56,839 nt of DNA from Patescibacteria group bacterium (GCA_016936175.1 JAFGPN010000018.1:1-56839), one strand, 5' to 3'. Positions 1 to 10,628 are shown, counted from the first letter of the stretch. Notes: generated by a model not told the origin, from the sequence alone. Translations and numbers: made by a program.

Positions 1-163
1 GAGAGGCGGAAAGGTGGTTTTGTTAGATGAAGAACGAGGGCGACTGGGCGTCCTTTTGGTGCTACCATTTTGGACGAGCAAAATGGTGGCAAAAAAGAAT
101 ATTAGGTTAGGCAAGATTCCTGCCTTCGCAGGAATGACAAGTTGGTGTTCAGTGGACAGAGTA

Positions 164-736
164 TTACAATACTTTGTCGATGATGCCGTAGTCTTTGGCC
201 TCCTTGGCTTCCATAAAGAAATCTCGATCGGTATCTTTTTCGATCTTTTCCAACTTTTGTCCAGTGTGTTTGGCTAACAATTCGTTTAGTTTACCCTTCC
301 ACTTTAAAATTTCTTTGGCATGAATCTCGATATCGCTCGCTTGCCCCTGGGCTCCACCCAATACCTGGTGAATCATTACCCGCGAATTTGGCAAAGCGTA
401 ACGTTTGCCCTTGGCACCACCAGCAAGTAGCACAGCGCCCATCGAAGCCGCCATCCCCACACAGATAGTAGAAACATCCGGTTTGATGTGCTGCATCGTA
501 TCGTAGATTGCCATCCCATCGCTAACCGAACCACCGGGACTATTGATATAAAGTGAGATATCTTTTTTAGGATCCTCGTTGGCCAAAAATAATAGCTGGG
601 CAATAATTGCGTTAGATAGGTTATCGTCAATCGGCCCACCCAAAAAAACGACTCGATCCTTTAGCAACCTGGAGTAAATATCATAAGCTCGCTCACCGGA
701 CACGGATTTGTCAATCACCATCGGAATTAAGTTCAT
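164..736 (-). CDS. clpP: ATP-dependent Clp protease proteolytic subunit
   Basis: 190 aa; [24 protein letters not shown] motifs of ClpP; next to tig. Confidence 0.97.
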   Translation of the reverse strand: MNLIPMVIDKSVSGERAYDIYSRLLKDRVVFLGGPIDDNLSNAIIAQLLFLANEDPKKDISLYINSPGGSVSDGMAIYDTMQHIKPDVSTICVGMAASMGAVLLAGGAKGKRYALPNSRVMIHQVLGGAQGQASDIEIHAKEILKWKGKLNELLAKHTGQKLEKIEKDTDRDFFMEAKEAKDYGIIDKVL

Positions 737-776
737 AGCATAAAGATTAATGAGTACACTTCGCTCTCATTATACC

Positions 777-2060
777 TTATTCGCCAACGGCTAATTTACG
801 CAAAGCTTCGACCGCCTTTTGGCCAGACAACAGATGAGCTAAACGTCGTTTTTCGATATCGCTTTTGTACTTCTCCGTAATCTTATCTGCTTCGGCCGGA
901 TAAACGGTTTTTAATCTGGCAATCTCGGATTCTACCTCTTCGTTCGTAGCCACGATTCCCTCGCGCTTCTTGAATTCGTTTAAGGCTAACCCCGCTATTA
1001 CCCGCTTTTTGGCCTGTTCTTTCCACTCCTCACGCATCTTTTCTTCTGTCAGTTTGGCTCGCTCCATGTAATCCTTTACGTTCATACCTTGATGCGACAG
1101 CTGATGCTCAAAATCATGCATCATGGCATCTAACTCTTGTTCCACTAATGCTGTGGGGATATCGGTGCGAGATATTTTAATTAACTGCTCAATCGCCTCG
1201 GAACTCTGCCGATCTCGCTCTTTCTGCTCGGCATTCTCTAATAAAACTTTCTTAATATCCTCTTTTAGCTCCTGTAAACTTTTCTTGTCGCTGATCTTTT
1301 TTGCAAATTCATCATCAACAGCAGGTAACAAGACTTCTTTTACCTTATGCAATTTGGCGGTGAACTCCGTCTTTTTGCCAGCTAAATTGGATTGATGATA
1401 ACCTTCCGGAAAATTAACTGGAAAAGCTTTTTCGTCGCCCGCCTTCATCCCCACCAAGGCCTCTTCAAAATCCGGCAACAGTACACCATCACCAATAACT
1501 AACGGATGATTGGTGCCCTTACCTCCATCGAATGGCACGCCGTCAAGCTTTCCTTCAAAATCTATCTCGACCCAATCGCCTTTCTTGGCCTCGCCTTCAA
1601 TCTCCTTAAAGCTTACCTCGCGTCGCTGTAGATTCTTGAGCACATCATTAATCTGCTCATCCTTAACCTCAACCAACTCTTTTTTAACCTTAATCTTTTT
1701 ATAATCACCTAACTCGAGCTCCGGCATCACCGTAATCTCGGCCGTAAACTTGAGTGGTTTATCTATCCCCACTTCATCCACGGCAATCTTCGGCGGGCCA
1801 ATTGGAGCCACTTCTTCTTTTATTACAGCCTGGTAGTAGTACTGATTAATCGCTGATTCTGAGGCCTCGCTTAAGATACGAGTCTCGCCCACTTGAGCGG
1901 CCACTCTGTCCATCGGAGCCTTGCCCTTGCGAAATCCTTTAATCTCTACCCCTTCAGCTATCTTAGTCGAAGCATTTTTTAGCGCCTCCGACCACTCAGT
2001 TTGATCCAAGGCAATATTTAGCGTAACGACTGATTTATCCTGTTTTTTTGTAATCTGCAT
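777..2060 (-). CDS. tig: Trigger factor
   Basis: 427 aa; KGFRKGKAP ribosome-binding motif, FKBP-like middle region. Confidence 0.97.
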   Translation of the reverse strand: MQITKKQDKSVVTLNIALDQTEWSEALKNASTKIAEGVEIKGFRKGKAPMDRVAAQVGETRILSEASESAINQYYYQAVIKEEVAPIGPPKIAVDEVGIDKPLKFTAEITVMPELELGDYKKIKVKKELVEVKDEQINDVLKNLQRREVSFKEIEGEAKKGDWVEIDFEGKLDGVPFDGGKGTNHPLVIGDGVLLPDFEEALVGMKAGDEKAFPVNFPEGYHQSNLAGKKTEFTAKLHKVKEVLLPAVDDEFAKKISDKKSLQELKEDIKKVLLENAEQKERDRQSSEAIEQLIKISRTDIPTALVEQELDAMMHDFEHQLSHQGMNVKDYMERAKLTEEKMREEWKEQAKKRVIAGLALNEFKKREGIVATNEEVESEIARLKTVYPAEADKITEKYKSDIEKRRLAHLLSGQKAVEALRKLAVGE

Positions 2061-2186
2061 ATATCAAAAATTACTGACTAGAACCATTATATTTTACCCC
2101 GTATCACCATAGCGTAGAAATCGCGGCTTAGCAATTTTCGTTCTGGTTGATATCGGGGCCGGCCCCAAACCGCTTAAATCGTCAAA

Positions 2187-2426
2187 CTACTTGATTAGGG
2201 CTAACTTTTTGGCTCGAGGTAGTTTTTTGATGTGCACCTCCTCTTTAGCGGCATTCGAACGATTCCGAAAATTCCTCGAGAAAACTAATTTTGCCGGCCC
2301 CCTTCCCCTCATATACTTAGCCCCAACAGTCGACGCATTGTGTTCATTAATCCGACGTTCGATATCAGTAGTAATACCTGTATAGAGCGTTCCGTCTTTG
2401 CACTGAAGAATGTATAACCGATACAT
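2187..2426 (-). CDS. GIY-YIG domain nuclease-like protein
   Basis: MYRLYILQCKDGTLYTGITTDIERRINEHN motif; start taken at the internal Met preceding YRLYIL. Confidence 0.9.
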   Translation of the reverse strand: MYRLYILQCKDGTLYTGITTDIERRINEHNASTVGAKYMRGRGPAKLVFSRNFRNRSNAAKEEVHIKKLPRAKKLALIK

Positions 2427-2779
2427 TATTGTTGACTGGGTCCCGTCCCCCATGGCATCTCAGTACTGGGCAAGACGACATTAATCGCACCACCGGTTGA
2501 GGGAGAAGTCTGATCACTATTGCCCGTTTCCCACGGCACCAGATCAGGCGGCAAAGTAATTGGTAGCGGCAGGGAAACCGAATTGGTTTTAACTGATGGG
2601 GTGTTGCCCAAAATTAGATCTGGTTGTTCTTCGGCAATATCTTTTTCTTCCACATCAACTGTTACTCCGGCATCTTGCTCTTCATTGTACGAGTTAGATA
2701 GCATAGCCAACCCCACTCCGGCACCAATAGCCACCACCCCCACCACAATCGCAACCCAATACTTTAAAATCCACTGCAT
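2426..2779 (-). CDS. Hypothetical single-pass membrane protein
   Basis: 117 aa with N-terminal TM segment; overlaps the following gene start. Confidence 0.7.
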   Translation of the reverse strand: MQWILKYWVAIVVGVVAIGAGVGLAMLSNSYNEEQDAGVTVDVEEKDIAEEQPDLILGNTPSVKTNSVSLPLPITLPPDLVPWETGNSDQTSPSTGGAINVVLPSTEMPWGTGPSQQ

Positions 2780-2783
2780 AGTT

Positions 2784-3218
2784 TTATTGTTTGCTTAAGT
2801 ATTCTTCTATTAGTTTGACATCAGCTTTATCCTTGGGCCGGTTAAAATTTCGTTTCCACTCCAGCACATATGCCAGTTTGGCAAACGGAATGCCCTCGAA
2901 CATGTCGGGATCGTTCATAATTTCCTCTCGAGTCCGCTCGATATTAAACCGCCGACCCAGCTCGATATTCCCAATCTGCAACTGTTCTTGGTGCACGTGA
3001 ACGCTTTGGCCATCCGCATCAGTCATATCAAAATTTTTCACAATCGGCTGATGGCCGTCCGCCACTAATTGGTCCCATAACCAATCAGTAATCAGCAAAT
3101 CTAAATCACCACAGTCGCGAATCCCCCGAATGCCCATCGGTCCACTGCCAAACACCACATACTCCCCTTCGGGTAACTGCAATTGTCTCAACTCTGCCAA
3201 TAATTTTTTCATTACCAA
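2784..3218 (-). CDS. Nucleotidyltransferase-like protein
   Basis: GSGPMGIRGIRDCGDLDLLI resembles the GS..D.D nucleotidyltransferase core. Confidence 0.65.
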   Translation of the reverse strand: MVMKKLLAELRQLQLPEGEYVVFGSGPMGIRGIRDCGDLDLLITDWLWDQLVADGHQPIVKNFDMTDADGQSVHVHQEQLQIGNIELGRRFNIERTREEIMNDPDMFEGIPFAKLAYVLEWKRNFNRPKDKADVKLIEEYLSKQ

Positions 3219-3226
3219 CCTTGGTA

Positions 3227-5758
3227 TTAGGTACTGATCGAGAGCTTGGCTTCGGCAGTAGAGTTGTCGGTTTTGGTTAACCGAACCTTTACCTCATGCG
3301 AACTGCCATCTAACTTGGGCGGGGTAAGCATATATCTAAACGGTTGGGCACTGGCCTGACCCATCAACGTTCCATCATAGAAAAACTCCACTTTTTTAGC
3401 TGTCATTGGATCCCCAACTTGAGCCTCTACTTCAAATGGGCCAGTTACTTTGAATCCTTCTGAAGGATTAGTAATGGTAATGCTGGGGACTGCGCTACCA
3501 TCCAATGGGCCAGTATAAATCTCTGTAGGGATATTATTGTAACCGTTATCTTTAGCCCACTTGATTACTGGGTCCTCCCAATTTCGATTATCCGGTCGCT
3601 CAGAATGTAGTACTGTAAATACTTTTTCTTCTACTAAATCTATCGGGGCATTAGCCGGAGCCAACTTATCCGGGGCGATTTTCATTACCTTAACCTTTTT
3701 GTGAACGTTGTCTGTTTCGGTCGGTACATTATTCGGCGCAAATATCTCTTTTTTAGTGGACGGGGTGTCACCGCTCGGCAATAAGCCAGATAGCTCGTCT
3801 ACATCAATCTCTCTAATCCCTGACGGCATAATAAATGGTTTGTCCGGAATATTTGCCAAGGCTTTACGCATATATGTGTTCCAAATCGGAGCCGCCACTA
3901 ACCCGGAGGCGGCAGTCATCGATTCGTTATCGTTGTTGCCCGACCACACCCCCGCTACCAAATCTGGTGTATAACCAATCGTCCAACCGTCGCGAAATTT
4001 ATCCGTCGTACCGGTTTTAGCCGCCACCGTTCGACCACTGATCGAAAGCGGCCCACCAACTCCGAATACCGCCCCGCGCGCTTGATCATCACTTAGCACA
4101 TCATTAATCTGGTAGGCTATTTCAGAATCGATAACTCGTTTTGGCGAGCTGGCTTTGTTCTCTTCCAACACCCGCCCTCTGGCATCCTCTACTTTAATTA
4201 CCGACCAAGGCTTTGCCCGAAGCCCTCCAGTAGCAAACACGCCGTATGCCGATACCATATCCAACAAAGTAATCTCACCACCACCCAAGACTAACGAGGC
4301 ACCGTATCGCTCTGGTTCGTTTAATGTGGTAATACCCAAACGATGCGCCATATCAACCGAGTTATTTACCCCGGCATAAAGTAATGTCTTAACCGCTGGC
4401 ACGTTGATAGAATTCTGCAGAGCAGTTCGAATAGACATCGCGCCTCTAAATTTTCCGTCGTAGTTATTGGGCGAATAACCCTGGCCAAAATCGGTTTTGA
4501 CATCAATTAACATGGTAGCCGGGCTATAGCCTTTCTCAAACGCCGCCGCATAAACAAGCGGCTTAATCGAAGAACCCGGTTGCCGTTCGGCGATAGTTAC
4601 ATTAAAGTTGCCATCTTCCTCCAGATCAAAATAGTCTTTAGACCCAACCATGGCCAGAATCTCGCCGGTATTTGGATCGATCGATACCATCGCCGCATTG
4701 CCAGCGTTGTATTTAGCCTTATTACCCTCGGCGTATTTGGTAATCGCCTCTTCTGCCGCCGCCTGTTTCTCCCAATCTAAAGTTGTAGTAATGGTTAGCC
4801 CCCCTTCTTCCAACATCTTTTCGCCGTATTTGGCCGCCAACAACTCTTTGACATACATCACAAAATGAGGAGCCCGTATACTATCTTTGCGTGGAGAAAA
4901 AGCAATCTCTTGCTTCTGAGCCTCAGCCATCTGTTTTTCGGTAATATAACCCAGCTCGAACATCCGTTTAAGTGTCCAATCTTTTCGCGCCATTAAATCG
5001 TCTGAGTGCTGACCATAAGGCGAATAGTAAGTCGGAGACTGCGGCAGGGCGGCCAATATCGCTGTCTCTGCCAAACTTAGATCCTGTGGTTTTTTGGCAA
5101 AAAATGTCTCCGAGGCAGACAAAATCCCATAAACCTTTCCACCATAAGGAATTTCGTTTAAATACATCTCCAAAATCTTATCCTTGGCATACAATCGTTC
5201 AATCTCCATCGCCAAGATCAGCTCCTGGATCTTACGGCTAACGGTCCGACGGGAAGATAAGAACATATTTTTTGCTAACTGTTGAGTGATAGTGGAACCA
5301 CCCTGAAATCCCTGGCCCGTTAACGGCTTTAACACCACTCCACGCAGAATACCCTTCATATCAAAACCGTTGTGGGCATAGAAATTACTATCCTCGGCGG
5401 CGATGGTGGCCTTTTGCAGTTGGTCTGGAATATCCGCCAAAGGGATACTGTTTCTCCGTTTCTCGCCATAAATATCCAAGAGCACTATCCCGTTACGATC
5501 CAATACCTTAGTGGCTTCGGTCGGCCTGGCCCCTACCAAATTGGTCGGGTTAGGCAAGGTGATGCTTAAAACCGCCGCCCAAAAGGAAAATACAAACAAC
5601 AATGCTATTCCAATCCCCAGAACCAACCGCGAGATATTGGTAATACCAAATCTGCCTAACCGCTTAAAGATCTGGGTTTTGCCTTTACGTAGGATGGCTC
5701 GCCGACGCATTCGCCGCCTTAGGTTTTCCGGGTTGTTTATCGGGATTAAATCACTCAT
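3227..5758 (-). CDS. Penicillin-binding protein 1A (transglycosylase/transpeptidase)
   Basis: 843 aa; EDSNFYAHNGFD, GGSTITQQLAKN (GT51), SSIKP and KTGTT transpeptidase motifs. Confidence 0.96.
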   Translation of the reverse strand: MSDLIPINNPENLRRRMRRRAILRKGKTQIFKRLGRFGITNISRLVLGIGIALLFVFSFWAAVLSITLPNPTNLVGARPTEATKVLDRNGIVLLDIYGEKRRNSIPLADIPDQLQKATIAAEDSNFYAHNGFDMKGILRGVVLKPLTGQGFQGGSTITQQLAKNMFLSSRRTVSRKIQELILAMEIERLYAKDKILEMYLNEIPYGGKVYGILSASETFFAKKPQDLSLAETAILAALPQSPTYYSPYGQHSDDLMARKDWTLKRMFELGYITEKQMAEAQKQEIAFSPRKDSIRAPHFVMYVKELLAAKYGEKMLEEGGLTITTTLDWEKQAAAEEAITKYAEGNKAKYNAGNAAMVSIDPNTGEILAMVGSKDYFDLEEDGNFNVTIAERQPGSSIKPLVYAAAFEKGYSPATMLIDVKTDFGQGYSPNNYDGKFRGAMSIRTALQNSINVPAVKTLLYAGVNNSVDMAHRLGITTLNEPERYGASLVLGGGEITLLDMVSAYGVFATGGLRAKPWSVIKVEDARGRVLEENKASSPKRVIDSEIAYQINDVLSDDQARGAVFGVGGPLSISGRTVAAKTGTTDKFRDGWTIGYTPDLVAGVWSGNNDNESMTAASGLVAAPIWNTYMRKALANIPDKPFIMPSGIREIDVDELSGLLPSGDTPSTKKEIFAPNNVPTETDNVHKKVKVMKIAPDKLAPANAPIDLVEEKVFTVLHSERPDNRNWEDPVIKWAKDNGYNNIPTEIYTGPLDGSAVPSITITNPSEGFKVTGPFEVEAQVGDPMTAKKVEFFYDGTLMGQASAQPFRYMLTPPKLDGSSHEVKVRLTKTDNSTAEAKLSIST

Positions 5759-5811
5759 ATACTTACGTATTATAACCCATACCAGCCGGCTATATCTGTT
5801 ACAATAAATTC

Positions 5812-7038
5812 ATGAGGAAACCAAATAAATCAGAACTGGACGAGCTGTTCAACCGCCGCGTCGAGAGCGTTGTTGGCGAAAAAGAGCTACGCGCCAAGCT
5901 GATATCCGGTAAAAAATTGTTAATTAAGCATGGGGTAGATCCGACCACCGCCCTGCTTCATATCGGCCACGCCACCGCCTATCACAAAATGCGCGAATTT
6001 CAGAACTTAGGACACACCGTTCAGTTTTTGGTTGGCGGCTTTACTGCCCGATTTGGTGATCCGACCGACCGAAGCCACTCACGCCAACTGCAATCAAAAG
6101 CCGAAGTGATGAAACTGGCTAAGCAATATCTTAATCAGGCCCTCAAGATATTGGATCCCAAAAAAACCGAGATTCGTTACAACTCGGAGTGGTACGACAA
6201 ACTATCGGCCGAAAGCCTGATTGAACTGATGTCACACTTTACCCATCAACAGATGATTGAACGCGATATGTTCCAAAAAAGATTAAAGGCCAAGCTTGAA
6301 ATTCGTTTTCACGAGCCAGTTTATCCACTGTTACAGGCCTACGACTCCGTGGTGCTTAAGGATGATCTAACAGTAATTGGCACCGATCAATTATTTAACG
6401 AAATGCGCGGCCGAGACCTCCAGCGCGACTTTGGGCAAGAGCCCCAGGCTATTATTACTGTCCCGCTATTAGTTGGCACCGATGGGAAAAATAAGATGAG
6501 CAAAACACTGGGAAACGCTATCAACATATTGGATGAGCCAAAAGCTCAATACGGTAAGATCATGTCCGTCCCGGATACGTTGATATATACCTATTTTGAT
6601 TTGGCCACCAACATTAATTCTGCTGAATTGGGTCGGATTAAAAAACAGTTAGCTGATAAACACACCAACCCGAGAGACCTCAAAATGGAGTTGGCTCATA
6701 AGATTGTCAGTATGTACCACGGCGGTTTAGCGGCCGACAAAGCTCAGGATGATTTTGTAAAGGTCTTCCAAAAACATAGTGTGCCCAGTAACATTCCTGC
6801 CGTATCCATTAAAAAACCGACCCCTCTGATCGATATCTTGCTGGAAAACGGTCTAGTTACTTCAAAATCCGAGTTCCGGAGACTGTTGGATCAAAAAGGG
6901 GTGAAGGTAGACGGTCACGTGGTCACGGATTTGGGGTACGAACTGCGACCCCCGACCGAGCCTCGAGATAGCGGGCAACTCAAAACCAGCGCCACCATCC
7001 AAGTAGGTAAGCGCCGCTTCCTCCAAATAAAGCCCTGA
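5812..7038 (+). CDS. tyrS: Tyrosine--tRNA ligase
   Basis: 408 aa; HIGH-like LLHIGHATA, KMSKT motif, C-terminal S4-like domain. Confidence 0.96.
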   Translation: MRKPNKSELDELFNRRVESVVGEKELRAKLISGKKLLIKHGVDPTTALLHIGHATAYHKMREFQNLGHTVQFLVGGFTARFGDPTDRSHSRQLQSKAEVMKLAKQYLNQALKILDPKKTEIRYNSEWYDKLSAESLIELMSHFTHQQMIERDMFQKRLKAKLEIRFHEPVYPLLQAYDSVVLKDDLTVIGTDQLFNEMRGRDLQRDFGQEPQAIITVPLLVGTDGKNKMSKTLGNAINILDEPKAQYGKIMSVPDTLIYTYFDLATNINSAELGRIKKQLADKHTNPRDLKMELAHKIVSMYHGGLAADKAQDDFVKVFQKHSVPSNIPAVSIKKPTPLIDILLENGLVTSKSEFRRLLDQKGVKVDGHVVTDLGYELRPPTEPRDSGQLKTSATIQVGKRRFLQIKP

Positions 7039-7039
7039 C

Positions 7040-7204
7040 TTATGCCCCGAACAGACTCTGGAACACGGTCCGGACACTGCGTGACACGCCTAACTGATTC
7101 TTCGCCCTCCGTCTGGTCTGCCATTGACGGGTTTTGGGCAACCGAGCCCTCCGATCTCGATCAAAAACGATACCTTCAAAGCTGATAATGGGCTCTCTCT
7201 TCAT
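7040..7204 (-). CDS. Small basic protein, 54 aa (not in supplied ORF track)
   Basis: ATG..TAA translates MKREPIISFEGIVFDRDRRARLPKTRQWQTRRRAKNQLGVSRSVRTVFQSLFGA; GAGGAG Shine-Dalgarno before ATG; upstream TTGCTC-N17-TATAAT promoter. Confidence 0.55.
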   Translation of the reverse strand: MKREPIISFEGIVFDRDRRARLPKTRQWQTRRRAKNQLGVSRSVRTVFQSLFGA

Positions 7205-7254
7205 CGAGGTCTCCTCGTTAGGGCTATAACCACCCCCCTTCCAACTATCAATCT

Positions 7255-7283
7255 ATTATACTACATTTTTCAGGTTTGAGCAA
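7255..7283 (-). promoter_or_regulatory. Sigma70-like promoter for the 54-aa ORF
   Basis: TTGCTC (7278-7283) N17 TATAAT (7255-7260) on minus strand. Confidence 0.55.
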
Positions 7284-7313
7284 GCACTTTTTAGCTCCCA
7301 GAGCCAAAAAACC

Positions 7314-9362
7314 GTGTTTTTTCTCCTAAGCGACCCCCTAACCCACCTCCCCGGTATAGGCCCCTCCCTGAGCTCTAAGCTGTCCCAGATGGGCCTAAAA
7401 ACCGTGGGAGACCTCCTAACCTACTACCCCAGACGATGGGAGGATTTGAGCCAGATCACCCCCTTAAATGGGGTAGAGGCCGCCCTGGGTAGGGCCACCG
7501 TCAGGGCCAGGCTTCTCAGCTTCAGTAGCTTTCGGACCCCTCGGCGGCGGATGTTCTTGATCAACGGTCTGCTTGAGGACGAGACCGGAGCCTTAAGGGT
7601 GGTGTGGTTTAACCAGCCCTACCTGACCCAAAGTCTCAAAAAGGGAGCCGAATACTACCTAAGCGGCCCAATCAGAGAGCGAGATGGACATTTGGTCCTA
7701 ACCAACCCCAGCATCGAACCGGCTGAAAAAACCCCTGTCCATTCGGGCCGAATCATCCCCATCTATCCGGCCACCGCTGGCATCTCAACTCGGATGCTCC
7801 GGCGCTGGTTAAAAAACTTAATCGCCACTATCCGAGAGCTACCCGATACTCTGCCCGAAGACATCAGAAAAAACTATCGTCTAATCGACCGGGCTCACGC
7901 AATCGAAAACATCCACTTCCCCCACTCCCTTTCCGCCATCGGGGAGGCTCGCCGTCGACTTGGCTTCGAAGAGCTACTGCTGGTCCACCTTGGGTTGCTT
8001 ATCGCTAAACAGCAGTGGGAGAAACTGCCCACCAAAGCCATCCCCCACTCACCCGACCTCATCAAAGATTTTGAAGCCCAGTTAGGCTTTAAACTAACCC
8101 CTACTCAAAAAACATCGATCAAAGAGATTTTGAGTGATATCGCCAAAAGCATACCGATGAATCGACTACTGTTAGGCGATGTCGGTTCTGGCAAGACCGC
8201 AGTCGCGGCGGCCGCGCTAGTAGCCACAGCCAAGGCCGGTCGACAATCGGCGCTAATGGCACCAACCGAAGTACTGGCTACTCAACACTATTACAACCTC
8301 CAGCCATTGCTGGCCAAATTCGGAGTGAGCACCACTCTTCTAACTGGTAGCACTAAGCTACACGATTACTCGGAGATCGAAAACGGAGATGTCGATGTGG
8401 TAATCGGCACCCATGCCCTAATCCAAAAACAAGTTGGGTTTAAAAATCTTAATCTGGTGATCGTGGATGAACAGCATCGTTTTGGCGTTCGTCAACGCGA
8501 AAAGCTCAAAAATAAAGCACTAGATATTACGCCTCACTATCTAAGTTTAAGCGCCACCCCCATTCCCCGCACCTTATTTTTGGGTCTACTGCACAACCTG
8601 GAGATTTCCGAGCTAACTAGCATTCCAACCGGACGACTACCAATCATTACTCGATTAGTCACCGAACAAAATCGAGCAACGGCTTGCAAACTGATTGAAC
8701 GCGAGATAAAAGATGGTCATGCGATATTTGTGATTACCCCACTAATTGACGAAGTGCTGAATGATGAGCAAGAACGCGCCTCTATTGCTTCTGAGCTTAA
8801 GAGCTTAAAGCGGTCATTCCCCAAAGCTCGCATTGGTTCCCTCCACGGTCGAGTGGCCTCCGAAGAAAAATTAGAATTGATGACCAAGATTAAAAACGGC
8901 GACCTCGATATTTTGGTGGCCACCTCTGTGATAGAGGTCGGCATCGACGTGCCGCGGGCAACCATTATCTGGATCAAGAACGCAGATAGATTCGGACTGG
9001 CTCAGCTTCATCAGCTCCGGGGCCGAGTGGGACGCAGTAGCCTGCAATCGTACTGCCTAATCGAAACTAATTCTGCTGAACAGCAGAACGAAGAAGATAT
9101 CAACCGATTAACCTCCTTTGTAAAGATTAACGACGGCAGTAAATTAGCCGAGATCGATCTCAAATTAAGAGGTCCCGGAGCTTTTTTTGGCAGCAATCAG
9201 TCCGGCTTACTCCATCTAAAGATCGCCAATTTAACCGATAAGAAACTAATTACCGAAACCAGGACAGCGGCAGAAGCTATGCTTAAAACCGACCCCACTC
9301 TAACGCATCACCCAGAACTAAAAGCTCGGCTTAGTTTTAACTACGTCACCCACGAAGAATAA
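7314..9362 (+). CDS. recG: ATP-dependent DNA helicase RecG
   Basis: 682 aa; OB-fold wedge domain, GDVGSGKT, DEQHRFGV, SATPIPRT, QLRGRVGR motifs. Confidence 0.97.
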   Translation: MFFLLSDPLTHLPGIGPSLSSKLSQMGLKTVGDLLTYYPRRWEDLSQITPLNGVEAALGRATVRARLLSFSSFRTPRRRMFLINGLLEDETGALRVVWFNQPYLTQSLKKGAEYYLSGPIRERDGHLVLTNPSIEPAEKTPVHSGRIIPIYPATAGISTRMLRRWLKNLIATIRELPDTLPEDIRKNYRLIDRAHAIENIHFPHSLSAIGEARRRLGFEELLLVHLGLLIAKQQWEKLPTKAIPHSPDLIKDFEAQLGFKLTPTQKTSIKEILSDIAKSIPMNRLLLGDVGSGKTAVAAAALVATAKAGRQSALMAPTEVLATQHYYNLQPLLAKFGVSTTLLTGSTKLHDYSEIENGDVDVVIGTHALIQKQVGFKNLNLVIVDEQHRFGVRQREKLKNKALDITPHYLSLSATPIPRTLFLGLLHNLEISELTSIPTGRLPIITRLVTEQNRATACKLIEREIKDGHAIFVITPLIDEVLNDEQERASIASELKSLKRSFPKARIGSLHGRVASEEKLELMTKIKNGDLDILVATSVIEVGIDVPRATIIWIKNADRFGLAQLHQLRGRVGRSSLQSYCLIETNSAEQQNEEDINRLTSFVKINDGSKLAEIDLKLRGPGAFFGSNQSGLLHLKIANLTDKKLITETRTAAEAMLKTDPTLTHHPELKARLSFNYVTHEE

Positions 9363-9377
9363 TTATTCGCACCCAAA

Positions 9378-9497
9378 ATGACTAATGACAAATGCCTAAT
9401 TACTAAATAATTTCCAAATCCCAATATCCAATTTTATAAATTAACTATCGCTGTAATTGGACATTGGTCATTAATTAGACATTAGAAATTAGAAATT
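9378..9497 (+). repeat. Heptamer-repeat inverted-repeat element (no ORF)
   Basis: Period-7 arms: ATGACTA ATGACAA ATGCCTA ATTACTA ... and TAATTGG ACATTGG TCATTAA TTAGACA TTAGAAA TTAGAAA. Confidence 0.7.
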
Positions 9498-10055
9498 ATG
9501 AAGATGGTAAAACTACTCGATAAATTAGCTCTGCCCATTGGCATCGTTCTATTAATTAGCCTGTTAGCGGGAGCGTATTTCTTGAATCGCACCTCAGCCG
9601 ATGCTAAGGTACCAGAAAACCAGCAATTGATGGTGGACGTGGCTGGCGCTGTAAATAATCCCGGGGTCTACCAGTTTGATAACGGTGCCATCATCGAGGA
9701 TGCCATTATAAAAGCTGGTGGGCTAACCGAAGACGCCGACCTGTCGTTAATCGCATTAACTATTAATCGGGCCGCCCTTCTAACCAATAACGGTAAGGTC
9801 TACCTTCCCATAATCGGAGCAAAGGATACGTCGGGTTCAACCACCAGTAGCGCTAATCCGACAAAATTGGTTAATATCAATACGGCGGACGCTAACACCT
9901 TGGATACCCTGCCGGGTATCGGACCGGTATACGCTGGACGCATCATCGACTACCGTCAGCAACACGGCAATTTCCAGCGCAAAGAGGACCTGCAAAAGGT
10001 ATCCGGTATTAGTGCCTCGACCTATAATAATATTAAGGATAAAATTACCATCTAG
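9498..10055 (+). CDS. ComEA-like protein (SLBB + helix-hairpin-helix)
   Basis: VDVAGAVNNPGVYQF SLBB; VNINTADANTLDTLPGIGPVYAGRIIDYR HhH. Confidence 0.93.
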   Translation: MKMVKLLDKLALPIGIVLLISLLAGAYFLNRTSADAKVPENQQLMVDVAGAVNNPGVYQFDNGAIIEDAIIKAGGLTEDADLSLIALTINRAALLTNNGKVYLPIIGAKDTSGSTTSSANPTKLVNINTADANTLDTLPGIGPVYAGRIIDYRQQHGNFQRKEDLQKVSGISASTYNNIKDKITI

Positions 10056-10082
10056 CCACCCGAGAGCATAAACCCACCAGCC

Positions 10083-10595
10083 ATGAAAAGGATTATGATC
10101 TTTGGTAATTCTGCGGCAGGCAAAAGTACTTTTGCCCCCAAGCTGGGAGCGAAGCTAGGGTTACCGGTTATTCATGTGGACGTCATCCAGCGACAATGTG
10201 GGCGCAATAACCATAAATTGATCCGAGACCGGCTCTGCGCCATAGCCGACCAAGATAGTTGGATCATAGAGGGAAATGCTTTTAGAAAAGAGCCCGATCA
10301 TCGTATCAGGCGAGCCGATTTAATAATCGTCTTTGATAATCACCCCCTTAAGTCCATGGTTCGCCACGTGGCCCGTTACTGGCGAATCAGGTCTGGTAAA
10401 GAGATGCCAGCCGGCGGCCTAACCTCCAGGTTAGAACTCATTGATTTTTATAATATGATCTTCATCAGGTATCCTAGATTGAAAAGACGCGCCATCGCCT
10501 TGGCCAAAGACCTGAACAAAGAAATAGTGATAGTGCATAATTTCAAGGAGGCTTATCTATATTTAGAGGGGTTGACTAAAACAGTATCTATCTAG
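10083..10595 (+). CDS. P-loop kinase, FlaR/adenylate-kinase-like
   Basis: MIFGNSAAGKSTFAPKLGAKLGLPVIHVD Walker A; GNAFRKEPDHRIRRADLIIVFD. Confidence 0.8.
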   Translation: MKRIMIFGNSAAGKSTFAPKLGAKLGLPVIHVDVIQRQCGRNNHKLIRDRLCAIADQDSWIIEGNAFRKEPDHRIRRADLIIVFDNHPLKSMVRHVARYWRIRSGKEMPAGGLTSRLELIDFYNMIFIRYPRLKRRAIALAKDLNKEIVIVHNFKEAYLYLEGLTKTVSI

Positions 10596-10628
10596 CTTTA
10601 AAAAAATTACGATATACTTCTGTTGGCA

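Noticed and set aside
1123-4868. Antisense ORFs opposite tig and PBP1A (for example 1123-1395, 3708-3974, 4155-4379)
   Set aside because: Low-complexity Ser/Pro-rich mirror translations of well-supported genes.
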